Source: JBBQAA01 sp038276395
Lineage (GTDB): Bacteria; Actinomycetota; Thermoleophilia; Solirubrobacterales; Solirubrobacteraceae
Length of the DNA stretch: 53,001 nt
Assembly (NCBI GenBank): GCA_038276395.1
Contig: JBBQAA010000073.1
Span: 1-53,001 of the forward strand
Direction of reading: 5' to 3'
Below, one piece after another: positions 41,502 to 50,259 of this stretch. A program made the position numbers and the translations under genes. Every line of letters begins with the position of its first letter. The first letter of the stretch is position 1. A model generated the notes under the pieces. That model saw nothing but the letters and a program-made list of their open reading frames with translations, made no database searches and was not told the origin of the DNA.

Positions 41502-42755
41502 GCCGCCCGGAGGAGCGTCGAGGATGCCCTCGCTCGCCAGCGCGGCGCGCAGCGCCCGGGCCGAGCGCGCGCTCTCGTACTCGCGCTCGATCTTCGCCCG
41601 GCCCGCTCGCCCCAGCCGGGCGCGGGTGGCCGGGTCCCGGATGAGCCCCTCGAGCGCGGCGGTCAGCTCGTCGGTGCGGCCCGGGCGGATGAGGATGCCG
41701 TCGACGCCCTCCTCGATCAGCTCGGGCAGCCCCATGATGCGGGTGCTCACCACCGGGAGCTCCATGGCCATCGCCTCCATGGCGACGACCGGGATCCCCT
41801 CGGCGAAGCTGGGCAGGCAGAAGACGTCGGCGTGGGCGTAGTGCTCGCGCACGTCGTCCTGGCCGAGCGCGCCCAGGAACCGCACGTGCTCCGCGACGCC
41901 TTCCCGCCGGGCGGTCTCCTCGAGCGCCGCCCGGGCCGGGCCGTCGCCGACGAGGGTGAGGCGGACGTCGAGCCCCGCCCTCCGCAGCGCGGCGACCGCC
42001 GCCAGGAGCAGCGTCAGCCCCTTGCCGGGCAGCAGCCGGCCCACACACAGGACCTCGGCGCCGGTCGCGGAGGCGGAGCGCCCGGCAGGCGGGCGGAAGG
42101 CGGCGGTGTCGACCGCGCAGCGGACGACGTGGATGTGCTCCCAGCGCTCCGGCTCGGACAACGTCATCAGCTGGCTGCGGCCAAAGTCGCTGATCGCCAC
42201 CGCGAACGACGCTCGCGCGAGCTTCACGCGCAGCCCGTAGGCGATCACGTTGTAGAACTCGACCGAGCCGTGGACCGCGAGGCTCCAGGTCGTCCGCTCC
42301 TCCGGGCGGGCAGCCGCCAGGTAGTGCGAGGCGAGCATCGCCGCGTCGGTGGCGCTGTCGGCGAACTGCGCGTGCACGTGGTCGATCCCGGCGGCGCGGC
42401 AGTGCTCCGCGAGCAGGATCCCCTCCGCGAAGTAGAAGAGATGCCAGAGGCGCTCGCGCAGCCCCGGGCTCCCGGTCCGCAGCGCGAGGCCAAGCGCCGA
42501 CAGGTAGGGGCCGGGGGCCCGCAGGAGGGCTCTCGCGTGCGCGCGCAGCAGGCGCCGCGCCGAGGTCGGGAGGATGTTGTGGGTGGTGGACGCCTCCCGG
42601 CGGTCCGCCGGTGCCAGGAGGTCCTCGGGGCGCGCGCGGCGGATGGAGATCGTCGCGACGTCCACGCCCTCCCGCCTCAGCGCCTCGATCTCGCGCAGGA
42701 CGAACGCGTGCGAGACTGCCGGATAGTGGCTCATCAGGTAGGCGATGCGGCTCAC
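41460..42755 (-). CDS. GT4-family glycosyltransferase (colanic-acid WcaL/EpsD-like)
   Basis: Encodes 431 residues. The start MSRIAYLMSHYPAVSHAFVLREIEALRREG (given by its key YPAVSHAFVLREI) is the pattern of the colanic-acid/exopolysaccharide transferase branch. IDHVHAQFADSATDAAMLAS lies at about residue 123, the nucleotide domain begins EVLCVGRLLPGKGLTLLLAA (about 237), and the E-x7-E motif is in SFAEGIPVVAMEAMAMELPVV (about 315). Family members add a sugar to an exported repeat unit. It is 12 bases downstream of another glycosyltransferase gene on the same strand. Confidence 0.93.
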   Translation of the reverse strand: MSRIAYLMSHYPAVSHAFVLREIEALRREGVDVATISIRRARPEDLLAPADRREASTTHNILPTSARRLLRAHARALLRAPGPYLSALGLALRTGSPGLRERLWHLFYFAEGILLAEHCRAAGIDHVHAQFADSATDAAMLASHYLAAARPEERTTWSLAVHGSVEFYNVIAYGLRVKLARASFAVAISDFGRSQLMTLSEPERWEHIHVVRCAVDTAAFRPPAGRSASATGAEVLCVGRLLPGKGLTLLLAAVAALRRAGLDVRLTLVGDGPARAALEETARREGVAEHVRFLGALGQDDVREHYAHADVFCLPSFAEGIPVVAMEAMAMELPVVSTRIMGLPELIEEGVDGILIRPGRTDELTAALEGLIRDPATRARLGRAGRAKIEREYESARSARALRAALASEGILDAPPGGSRPRVDELPVPEL

Positions 42756-42767
42756 GGAGCGGGCAGG

Positions 42768-43925
42768 CTACGCCGGCGTGCCGGCGCGCGCCGGCCGGTC
42801 GCCGGCGCGTTTCGGGGCGCCGACTTGCTCCTCGACGAACGCCGCGAGCTCGGCGCCGACGACGGGCCAGCTCTCCCCGGGCGGGGCCCGCAGCTCGTCC
42901 GCCGCCCAGCCTCGGCCGACGTGCGCGAAGACGCGATCGGCCGCGCGGGTCTCGGAGGCCGCGAGCAGGAGCCAGCCCGGCTTGCCGGCGACGTAGTCCG
43001 TGATCGGGTCGCGGGCCGGATCGTCGAGGAGCGCCAGGCGGGGGATCGGCAGGGTCAGGTACTCGATCACCTTGCTCGGGAGCTGCAGCGCACCCACGTT
43101 CCCGACCACGAGCGCCAGATCGCACCGCGTCGATTCGACGACGACCTGCGCCCACGGCAGCCTCGGATGGACGCTCACCGCGACCTCCTCGGGCAGGCGC
43201 TGGAGCGTCTGGTTCCAGTCGCCGCCGAACTGCTCGAGCTCGATCCGGGACCAGCGCCCGCTCGCGACGAGCCCGCGGAAGAACGGCGCCACGTCGACGC
43301 GCGGGCTGTAGAGGTTCCCGAAGTGGGCGATCCGCAGCGTGGAGCCGTCCTCCCGCCGGGCGGGAGGGTCGACGACGCGCGGCACCGGCGTGTAGCCGTT
43401 GGGGCGTACGAGTGTCGGCAGATCCGGGAACAGCCGGCGGAGCGCCTCCGCCTGGGCCTCGGTGGTGACGATCGCGCCGGCCGCACCGCGCCACAGGCGC
43501 CCCTCGGCGGCGCGCGCCCGGCGCGCGCTCAGCCGGCCGCCGCCCGCGTCGGTCGTGGTCAGCGCCCACGGATCGGAGCTGTCGACCACGTAGGGGACCT
43601 CGAGCGCCTCCAGCCGGCCGGCGGCCACGGCGACGGGGGAGTACGGATAGCCGATGAGCACAGCGGCGTCGAGCGCCGGGCTCCAGCGCCCGAGGTGCCA
43701 CCGGCTCCACCCCTCCACGGAATCAAGGGCCACGGACTGCCCGAGGCGGTAGGCCGCGTGGCGCCGGATCCGCTCCCGGAGCGAGACGCCCGGCTCGTTC
43801 GGGCCGGGCTCCGGCCCGGCGACCAGCTCGATCGACCACGACCCGGTCAGGGCATCGACGATCGCGCGCGTGCGCAGCCCGCGCGGCTCGAACGGGCTGT
43901 GGGCGAAGTAGGAGACGACGCCCAT
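42768..43925 (-). CDS. Glycosyltransferase, GT-B fold
   Basis: Encodes 385 residues from ATG 43925, chosen because MGVVSYFAHSPFEPRGLRTR is a typical GT opening (the frame continues further upstream without protein-like sequence). YPYSPVAVAAGRLEALEVPYVVDSSDPWAL (key VVDSSDPWA) lies at about residue 110. The C-terminal domain begins RIAHFGNLYSPRVDVAPFF (about 216), and LPSKVIEYLTLPIPRLALLD (about 305) holds the donor-site Glu region. The E-x7-E motif is less regular than in the neighbouring enzymes. It is divergent from, and nearly abuts, the flippase gene. Confidence 0.85.
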   Translation of the reverse strand: MGVVSYFAHSPFEPRGLRTRAIVDALTGSWSIELVAGPEPGPNEPGVSLRERIRRHAAYRLGQSVALDSVEGWSRWHLGRWSPALDAAVLIGYPYSPVAVAAGRLEALEVPYVVDSSDPWALTTTDAGGGRLSARRARAAEGRLWRGAAGAIVTTEAQAEALRRLFPDLPTLVRPNGYTPVPRVVDPPARREDGSTLRIAHFGNLYSPRVDVAPFFRGLVASGRWSRIELEQFGGDWNQTLQRLPEEVAVSVHPRLPWAQVVVESTRCDLALVVGNVGALQLPSKVIEYLTLPIPRLALLDDPARDPITDYVAGKPGWLLLAASETRAADRVFAHVGRGWAADELRAPPGESWPVVGAELAAFVEEQVGAPKRAGDRPARAGTPA

Positions 43926-44007
43926 GCGCGGCCGGCTCGCCACGGCGCCTACTCTAGTCGGGGCGGAAACCGGGCCCTGCGGCCCGTTCGCGTCCTCTCC
44001 CCTGGCG

Positions 44008-45573
44008 ATGAACCCGCACGCGGCGCCCGTAGACGAGTCGGCCGAGCGCGAGGCGACGGAGCCCTCGCGCGGCACGCTGAGCGGGGCGGCGGCGATGCTG
44101 ACGGCCGGATCGATCTTCACGCAGGTCGCATCGATCGTCGCCCTCGGGCTCCTGGCCCGGCTCGTCTCCCGGGCGGAGATCGGCACCTACCAGCAGCTCT
44201 CCCTGCTCTACGGGATCATCTCGCCGCTCCTGCTCGCCGGCATCCCGGCCGGGCTCCTCTACTTCCTTCCCCGCGCGGCGTCGCCCGCGCGACGCGCGGA
44301 GTGGGTCGGCGACACGTTCGCGCTGCTCACGCTCTTCGGGATCCTCGCGATGGTCCTCGTGCTCGCGCTGCGGGACCCGATCGCCGCCGGGCTCGGCAAT
44401 CCCCGCCTCGGGCCCGATCTCGCGCTCTACTCCCCCTACCTGCTGTTCGCCTTCATCGCCTTCTCCACGCCCAGCGCCCTCGTCGCCGGTGGTCGGCCCG
44501 CCGCCGGGGCCCTCGTCAACGCGATCGGCGGGGCGCTCATGCTGGTCGGGGTCATCACCGCCGCCCTGATCAGCCCGGACGCCCGCGCGCTGGCCATCGG
44601 CCTCTCGGCCTCGGCGGCCGCGTGGGCGGCCATCTCGCTGCTCATCGTGCACCGGTCGGTGGGGATCGTGCTGCGCCGGCGTCCCGCCTGGGCGCACTGG
44701 CGCGCCCTCCTGGCCTACGGGCTGCCCCTGGCGCTGACGGGGCTCGCGGGGCGCTTCGGCTACCAGTTCGACCGCCTCGTCGTCGGCGCGCGCTTCTCCC
44801 CCTCGGACTTCGCCATCTACGCCCTCGGGACGCTCGAGGTGCCGATCGCGCTGCTCCTGCAGCAGGCGGTGACCAACGTCATGGTGCCCGCGCTCTCGGC
44901 GCTCTGGCGCGACGGGAACATCGCGGGGATGCTCGTCCTGTGGCGTGAGTCGATGCGCAAGACGAGCCTCCTCCTGCTGCCGATGTTCGCGTTCCTGCTC
45001 GTCACCGCTCCCGACGTCGTGCGCGTGCTCTACGGGCCGGGCTACGGGCGGAGCGTCGAGCTGTTCCGCATCTACCTCGCGCTGCTCCCGATCCGGATCG
45101 CGACGTTCGGACTCATCCCGCAGGCCATCGGCCGCACGCGGATCGTGTTCGTCGCGGGCCTGCTCATCCTTGGTCTGAACGCGGTCATCGTCCTCGCCCT
45201 CGTGGGCCCGCTGGGTCTGACCGGGCCCGCCCTCGCCCTGCCGATCGCCTCGGCGCTGACGGTCGCCTACTACCTGGTGCGCGTGGCGCCGCTGCTCGAC
45301 GTGCGGCCCCGCGACCTCGTGCCGGTACGGCGCCTGGCGGGGATCTCGGCCGCCGCCACCGGGGCCGCGCTCGTCATCCTGCCGATCGGCGCGCTCTCGC
45401 TCACCGCGCTGCCCCGCCTCCTCCTGCAGGGCGTGGCCTTCACGGCGGTCTGCGCCGCCGTTCTGCGCGTGACGAGGGAGCTCAGCGACGACGATCTGAC
45501 CCGCCTCCGGGGCGCTCTCGACCGGCTTCGCCGATCCTTCAGAAGCCGCCCCGCGGCGCCCGTGGAGCCCTAG
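44008..45573 (+). CDS. Wzx-type polysaccharide flippase (MATE/MOP superfamily)
   Basis: Encodes 521 residues from ATG 44008 (MNPHAAPVDES). About 14 hydrophobic helices; the first, GAAAMLTAGSIFTQVASIVALGLLARLVSR, shows the family's helix 1 pattern followed by EIGTYQQLSLLYGI. FGYQFDRLVVGARFSPSDFAIYALG (about residue 255) is the characteristic central segment of Wzx/PST proteins. It should flip undecaprenyl-linked repeat units across the membrane. It forms a forward operon with the ligase/polymerase gene 4 bases downstream and the Wzz-like gene after that. Confidence 0.92.
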   Translation: MNPHAAPVDESAEREATEPSRGTLSGAAAMLTAGSIFTQVASIVALGLLARLVSRAEIGTYQQLSLLYGIISPLLLAGIPAGLLYFLPRAASPARRAEWVGDTFALLTLFGILAMVLVLALRDPIAAGLGNPRLGPDLALYSPYLLFAFIAFSTPSALVAGGRPAAGALVNAIGGALMLVGVITAALISPDARALAIGLSASAAAWAAISLLIVHRSVGIVLRRRPAWAHWRALLAYGLPLALTGLAGRFGYQFDRLVVGARFSPSDFAIYALGTLEVPIALLLQQAVTNVMVPALSALWRDGNIAGMLVLWRESMRKTSLLLLPMFAFLLVTAPDVVRVLYGPGYGRSVELFRIYLALLPIRIATFGLIPQAIGRTRIVFVAGLLILGLNAVIVLALVGPLGLTGPALALPIASALTVAYYLVRVAPLLDVRPRDLVPVRRLAGISAAATGAALVILPIGALSLTALPRLLLQGVAFTAVCAAVLRVTRELSDDDLTRLRGALDRLRRSFRSRPAAPVEP

Positions 45574-45577
45574 GCTC

Positions 45578-47050
45578 ATGCGGATGCGGCTCGCTCGCCT
45601 CAACGCGCTGCGCCTCCTCGGGCTGGCCCTGCTGGCCCTGCTCGCCGTCGGGCTCGCGCGGCAGTTCCCCGTCTACGGGCAGCCGGTGCTCGCGCTCGGC
45701 GTGGTGCTGCTCGTGCTCGGGGCCTCGGCCGCGCTCGTGTGGCACGCGGACGCGGCGCTGACGCTCTCCCTCGCCGTGGGACTCTCGATCTTCAGCTCGA
45801 ACTGGCAGCTCATCGGGCTTCCGGGACCCCTGTCGCCGGACCGCCTCCTCCTCGTCGCGACGATCGGCATGATCATCGCCCGGGCCCCGCAGATCAGGGA
45901 CCGGCCGCCGTTCCGCGTGGAGTTCGTCCACTGGGTGCTCGTCATCGCGCTCGCCTGGGCGTTCTGCTCGGCGCTCGTCGCCGGCACCCTCCACCAGCGG
46001 GACGCGCTGTTCCTGCTCCTCCAGCGCTTCGGCGCGCTCCCGTATCTGATCTTCCTGCTCGTGCCGACGATCTTCCAGGCCGAGCGGCAGCGGCGCTCGC
46101 TCGTCCGGGTCATGACCGTGACCGGCTTCTACCTGGGGGTGATCGCCCTGCTGCAGGGGGTGGGGGCCAACGGCGCCGTCTGGCCGCGGTACATCGGGCA
46201 GTTCGCCAGCAACGGCGGCGGCGCGCGGGCGGGCGGCCCGTTCCTCGATGCGGTGAGCAACGGCGCGGCGCTCTTCGCCTGCGGGCTCGTCGCCTTCATC
46301 GGCGCGCGCGGCGCCGCCTCGCGGGCCTGGCGCCGATTCTCCTACGGAGTCGTCGTCCTCGATCTTGTCGGCTGCCTGCTCACGCTCGAGCGCTCGGTGT
46401 GGATCGCCGCCTCGGCCGGAGCCCTCGTCGCGATCGTGGCCGACCGCGCGACGCGGCGGTTCGCGGTCCCGCTCGTCCTCGCCGTCGTGGTGTCCATCGG
46501 CCTGGCGTTCCTCGTCGTCCCCGGTCTCAGCGCCCACGCCTCGAAGCGCTCGCAGGACAAGAGCACCGTATGGGACCGCAAGAACCTCCTGCGGGAGGGC
46601 TTCGGGATGATCGAGGCCCATCCGATCGCCGGGGTCGGCTGGGATCGCTTCGTGAACGAGAAGGGCAGCTACGCCCGGCAGAGCGCCACCTACCCGCTCA
46701 CGGCCGGCGGCAAGTACATCCTGCACAACGCTTTTGTTAGCTTTGGGGCCGAGCTAGGGCTCGTAGGGTTGTCGCTGTGGTTGCTGGGCGCCGTCCTGGC
46801 GGTCGGCGGTGGCGTCACCGGGCGCGCACCGCCGGAGTTCGCCCCCTGGCGCGTGGCCCTCCTGTCCTACGCGGTCTTCTTCGCCATCATCGCCAACTTC
46901 GTGTATCCCCAGGTCTTCCCCATCCTCATGCTCTGGGTGCTCGCCGCCGTCGCATGGGCGGGCCGGCTGGCCTCCTCCGCGGCGGCTCTGCCGGCCGTCT
47001 CCGGACCCGGCGGGCAGAGCATGCTCGCCGTCGACGGGCGGGCGATCTGA
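45578..47050 (+). CDS. O-antigen ligase/polymerase family membrane protein (Wzy_C)
   Basis: Encodes 490 residues with about twelve hydrophobic helices. The large periplasmic-type loop between late helices holds KRSQDKSTVWDRKNLLREGFGMIEAHPIAGVGWDRF (about residues 325-360; key GFGMIEAHPIAGVG), the Wzy_C/WaaL hallmark, followed by LHNAFVSFGAELGLVG (about 386) with the conserved His-Asn. It either polymerises repeat units or joins the glycan to an acceptor. A dip in GC at 46730-46770 (GCTTTTGTTAGCTTTGGGG) is unusual for this window but does not break the frame. Coupled to the Wzz-like gene by TGATG. Confidence 0.92.
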   Translation: MRMRLARLNALRLLGLALLALLAVGLARQFPVYGQPVLALGVVLLVLGASAALVWHADAALTLSLAVGLSIFSSNWQLIGLPGPLSPDRLLLVATIGMIIARAPQIRDRPPFRVEFVHWVLVIALAWAFCSALVAGTLHQRDALFLLLQRFGALPYLIFLLVPTIFQAERQRRSLVRVMTVTGFYLGVIALLQGVGANGAVWPRYIGQFASNGGGARAGGPFLDAVSNGAALFACGLVAFIGARGAASRAWRRFSYGVVVLDLVGCLLTLERSVWIAASAGALVAIVADRATRRFAVPLVLAVVVSIGLAFLVVPGLSAHASKRSQDKSTVWDRKNLLREGFGMIEAHPIAGVGWDRFVNEKGSYARQSATYPLTAGGKYILHNAFVSFGAELGLVGLSLWLLGAVLAVGGGVTGRAPPEFAPWRVALLSYAVFFAIIANFVYPQVFPILMLWVLAAVAWAGRLASSAAALPAVSGPGGQSMLAVDGRAI

Positions 47051-47958
47051 TGGCCGCTCACGCCATGGAGACCGCCGAGCGCGACGAGGAGGGGGTCCGC
47101 TTCTCGCCCCAGCTGCCGGCGGGCCGGGGCCCCTACGTCAGCGTCTTCGAGGCCGTGCGCCGCCATCCGGTGCTCGCCTTCGGTCCGCTCGTACTGCTCG
47201 TGGGCCTGGCCGTGGGTTACGGGCTTCTGCGTAGTCCGACCTACACCGCCTCCGCCCAGCTGAGCGTGGGTCGCATCGACGTGAACGCGCCCGGGGCGCT
47301 GGCCGGCTTCACCCAGGCGACGGCCACGCTGACCGCCGGCTACAGCCGCGCCGTGAGCGGCGACGGCGTCATCGAGCCGGTGGCGCAGCAGCTCGGGATA
47401 ACACCCAGGCAGGTGCGCAACCGCGTCCTGGCCACGCCGATCCCGGACAGCCAGGTGATGAGCGTCATCGCCACGGCGGCCACGTCCGGGGGCGCGGTAC
47501 GGCTCGCCAACGCGACGAGCGGCTCGCTCATCAACTACATCACGCAGACGAACCGCTCCAACCCTGACGCGCCGCGTCTGCTCCGGCAGGTGCGGCGGGC
47601 CTCCGTCGCCTACCAGGCGAGGCTCGACCGCCAGCGGCGGCTCGAGCGCGCGAGCGCTTCGCCGACGAGCGGGATCACCCGGGCCGACGTCCGCCAGGCT
47701 ACGGCGGCGGCGGAGGTCGCCCAGCTCCGGCTCCAGACGGCGGAGTCGAACTTCCGGGGAACGACGAGCGGCGATGCCATCACGTCGTTGCTGCTCCCCC
47801 TGACCAACGCCCGGTTCGCCACGAGCGACCGCGTCTCCAAGCTCGAGATCTACGTGATCATCGCGGTCATCGCCGGGTTGATCCTCGGCTTCGGCCTGGC
47901 CACGCTACGGGCCAGCGAGGAGGCCCGCCGGGCGTACCGCTCGTTCGAGCCGTCCTAG
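47050..47958 (+). CDS. Wzz-like chain-length determinant without tyrosine-kinase domain
   Basis: Encodes 302 residues from ATG 47050. It has the Wzz topology: first helix VLAFGPLVLLVGLAVGYGLL (about residues 40-60), an extracytoplasmic region beginning SPTYTASAQLSVG with a long helical part (YQARLDRQRRLERASAS and VRQATAAAEVAQLRLQTAES), and a second helix YVIIAVIAGLILGFGLATL (about 268-287). There is no Walker A/B or Tyr cluster, unlike the CpsD/Wzc type, so phospho-control would require a protein encoded elsewhere. Last gene of the wzx-wzy-wzz operon. Confidence 0.88.
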   Translation: MAAHAMETAERDEEGVRFSPQLPAGRGPYVSVFEAVRRHPVLAFGPLVLLVGLAVGYGLLRSPTYTASAQLSVGRIDVNAPGALAGFTQATATLTAGYSRAVSGDGVIEPVAQQLGITPRQVRNRVLATPIPDSQVMSVIATAATSGGAVRLANATSGSLINYITQTNRSNPDAPRLLRQVRRASVAYQARLDRQRRLERASASPTSGITRADVRQATAAAEVAQLRLQTAESNFRGTTSGDAITSLLLPLTNARFATSDRVSKLEIYVIIAVIAGLILGFGLATLRASEEARRAYRSFEPS

Positions 47959-48029
47959 CCGGATCGTTCCACGGCCGGTGGCGGACCGGCCTCGAACAAG
48001 TCATGACGCAGCGAGTGGAGGTCGTCCGG

Positions 48030-49031
48030 CTAGCGCTCCTCCCAGAACCGGCGCGCGCGGAGCCCGAGTTCCCGAGCAGCGAGCAGCGAGCGGCGGAGGC
48101 CATCGGCCCACGGCTCGGCGAGGTGGCGCAGGCTCATCGCCCAGGCCGGTGAGCCGCGCCTCGCCGCCACCGCCGAGGCGGTCAGGGCGGGGAGCGAGAA
48201 GGCCGGGACCTCGGGGGGCGAACCCATCGCTCGCGCCGCCGTCTGCGCGGCGACGCGGACCTCGTAGTCGGGGTCGGCGAGCAGCGGCAGCAGCGCGCCG
48301 TGAGCGCGCGGGTCCCGGATCTCGCCCAGAGCGCTCGCGGCGCTGCGCCGCACCGCCGGGTCGGGCGAGCCCATCGCGCCGATGAGGGTGTCGAGCGCGC
48401 GCGGATCCCGCAGCGCCCCGAGCAGCTCGCAGATGGTCTCGTCGGCGCCGCCGGCGTAGGCGGTTCGCAGCAGCGGCAGGAGAGCGTGGGGGCCCTGGCA
48501 GCTCACGAGGACGCGGGCGCGGCGCCCGATCTCCGGATCGTCCGCGCCGAGTGCGGTGACGGCGTCGGTCAGCACCTGCTCTCCGACGAGCCCGCCGTCG
48601 AGGAGGGCCCCGAGCGCCGCGTCCGAGCCGCCGTGCTCGAGGTAGACCCGGGCGGTCAGATCGGCGCCCGCGGAAGGATGCGACGCGAACTCCGCCTCCG
48701 CCTCGGCCGCCGCCGGATCGCGAGGCTCCCGCAGGAGCAGGCGGGTGAGAGCGGCGGCGGCCTCCGGTCCGCTCCGGGCGCCGAGCGCCCGTACCGCGGC
48801 GATCCGCACGGGCACCGCGGGATCCTCGAGGGCGACGAGGAGCGCGTCGAGGGCTCCGGGCTCGTCCATGTCCGCGATCGCCTCGACGGCCGCCACGCGC
48901 ACGGGGATCCCGACGTCGAGCACGACCCCCTGGCGATCGATGACCCCGTCGCGGAACCGGAGCGCCTCGCAGAGACCGGCCAGGTCGCCCTTTCGCGCCA
49001 GCTTCGGGATGTTCGGACGGCGCCGGGCCAT
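48030..49031 (-). CDS. HEAT-repeat protein
   Basis: Encodes 333 residues, with at least four HEAT units: VRVAAVEAIADMDEPGALDALLVAL (key VAAVEAIADM), VRIAAVRALGARSGPEAAAAL, VRRSAASALGEIRDPRAHGALLPLL and VRVAAQTAARAMG. These form a curved alpha-solenoid for protein binding. No catalytic motif and no signal peptide; the C-terminal 60 residues are Arg/Trp-rich and may contact membrane or glycan-assembly proteins. It follows the toroid gene by 12 bases on the same strand. The location inside a polysaccharide locus suggests a scaffolding role, by inference. Confidence 0.85.
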   Translation of the reverse strand: MARRRPNIPKLARKGDLAGLCEALRFRDGVIDRQGVVLDVGIPVRVAAVEAIADMDEPGALDALLVALEDPAVPVRIAAVRALGARSGPEAAAALTRLLLREPRDPAAAEAEAEFASHPSAGADLTARVYLEHGGSDAALGALLDGGLVGEQVLTDAVTALGADDPEIGRRARVLVSCQGPHALLPLLRTAYAGGADETICELLGALRDPRALDTLIGAMGSPDPAVRRSAASALGEIRDPRAHGALLPLLADPDYEVRVAAQTAARAMGSPPEVPAFSLPALTASAVAARRGSPAWAMSLRHLAEPWADGLRRSLLAARELGLRARRFWEER

Positions 49032-49043
49032 AGCTCGAGTCCG

Positions 49044-50174
49044 CTAACCGCGAGGCGCGAGGGCGAGCGAGGCGTCGGCCAGGCCCAGCGCGACGTGCGC
49101 GTCACACCAGCGAGGGTAGGTGACGGTGGTGGCGCCCCACCGGTAGCGACGGTGCACGGCGTGGCCCTTCCGGATGTTGGCGGCCAGGAGCCGGCCGGCC
49201 AGCCGCTCCACGTCCCCGCGCTCGGCCAGGCCGCGCGCGAGCAGCATCGCCCACGTGGTCAGGCCGGTTCCCGCCGAGTGGGCGTCCTCGGGGTAGCGCC
49301 GGTTCGCCCACAGCGACGCGCGGCCCCGGGCGTCGAAGAACGAGCGGTAGTGAGGGACCGTCCGGGCGATAGCCGACGCCACGCGCGCCGGAGCGATGTC
49401 GCCGAGGCCGTCCAGGCAGGTGAGGACGTAGCCGGTGTGGAACGAGTCGCTCCAGCGGAGATTGGCCGCCTCGCCGTAGGGCCACGAGCCGTCCGGGCGC
49501 TGATCGGCGAGGCTGCGCTCGACGGCGCGGCGGACGCGCTCCCCCGCGCGGGCGTCGTCGGCGAGCGCGAGATGGACGAGGCGCGCCCCCAGGAGGCTCG
49601 CGTTGTGGATGTTGACCCTGGTGCCGGTGTGGTAGGCAAAGAAGCCCTCGGGCTCGACCCACAGGGCATCGAGCACCCAGCGGGCGGCGGCCCGGGCCCG
49701 CGCGACGAACTCGGGGATCCCCGACTCGAGCAGCGCGGCGGCCGCGAACGCGGTCGCCACGACGTTCGGGCTGCCGGCCGAGTAGAAGCTCCACCGGGTC
49801 TGGACGTCCCAGTGGTAGCCCCACGCCGCCTCCCCCGAGGTGAAGTCGGCCGCCAGCGCCTCGAGCGCGTGCGTGGCCAAGGCGGCGGCCGCGCCGCCCT
49901 CCGGCGTCCCGCCGAGGCGCAGGCCGGTGGAGGCGAAGACGCCGAGCGCCTTGGGGATCAGCGGGTGCGAGCGGCGGTAGAGCCGCCGGATGTCCACGGG
50001 GCTCCGGGCGTGGAGCTGCGCGATCGCCTGGCGCCGGCGGGGCCCACCGACGAGCGGCGCCGGCCAGCGCCACCAGAGCCCATCGTAGGGGTCTGAGCCG
50101 CGCCAGCCGGCCGCGCGCGCCGTGCGCAGGAGGTGCAGGGCCGCGGCCGCCATGCGCCGGGGCAGCTCGCTCAC
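49044..50174 (-). CDS. VpsJ-like alpha/alpha-toroid protein
   Basis: Encodes 376 residues from GTG 50174; ATG 50153 or GTG 50207 are alternatives with no better ribosome site. The sequence is a chain of helix pairs of the prenyltransferase/squalene-cyclase or glycosidase toroid type, with typical turns DGSWPYGEAANLRWSDSFHTG (key DGSWPYG and FHTGY, about residues 235-255) and AGTGLTTWAMLLARGLAERG (about 315). VpsJ-type proteins occur in exopolysaccharide clusters, possibly as glycan-modifying or lyase-like enzymes; the activity is not established. GSDPYDGLWWRWP near the N terminus is a conserved-looking opening. Precedes the HEAT gene. Confidence 0.78.
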   Translation of the reverse strand: MSELPRRMAAAALHLLRTARAAGWRGSDPYDGLWWRWPAPLVGGPRRRQAIAQLHARSPVDIRRLYRRSHPLIPKALGVFASTGLRLGGTPEGGAAAALATHALEALAADFTSGEAAWGYHWDVQTRWSFYSAGSPNVVATAFAAAALLESGIPEFVARARAAARWVLDALWVEPEGFFAYHTGTRVNIHNASLLGARLVHLALADDARAGERVRRAVERSLADQRPDGSWPYGEAANLRWSDSFHTGYVLTCLDGLGDIAPARVASAIARTVPHYRSFFDARGRASLWANRRYPEDAHSAGTGLTTWAMLLARGLAERGDVERLAGRLLAANIRKGHAVHRRYRWGATTVTYPRWCDAHVALGLADASLALAPRG

Positions 50175-50259
50175 CTCACCGGCGCGATCTTCGGAGGCCC
50201 CCAGCACGGCGGGACCATAGTGCCCACCCGGGGCGGGGACCGCGCGGGACCGGCGCCCG

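Noticed and set aside
41832..44948. A forward frame of over 1000 codons opposite two glycosyltransferases
   Set aside because: It covers the antisense of well-defined GT4 genes and overlaps the flippase in another frame. It has no recognisable domain.
46730..46770. Small low-GC insertion in the O-antigen ligase gene
   Set aside because: The local AT-rich codons stay in frame and encode the conserved HNAFVSFGAELGLVG helix, so it is ordinary coding variation.
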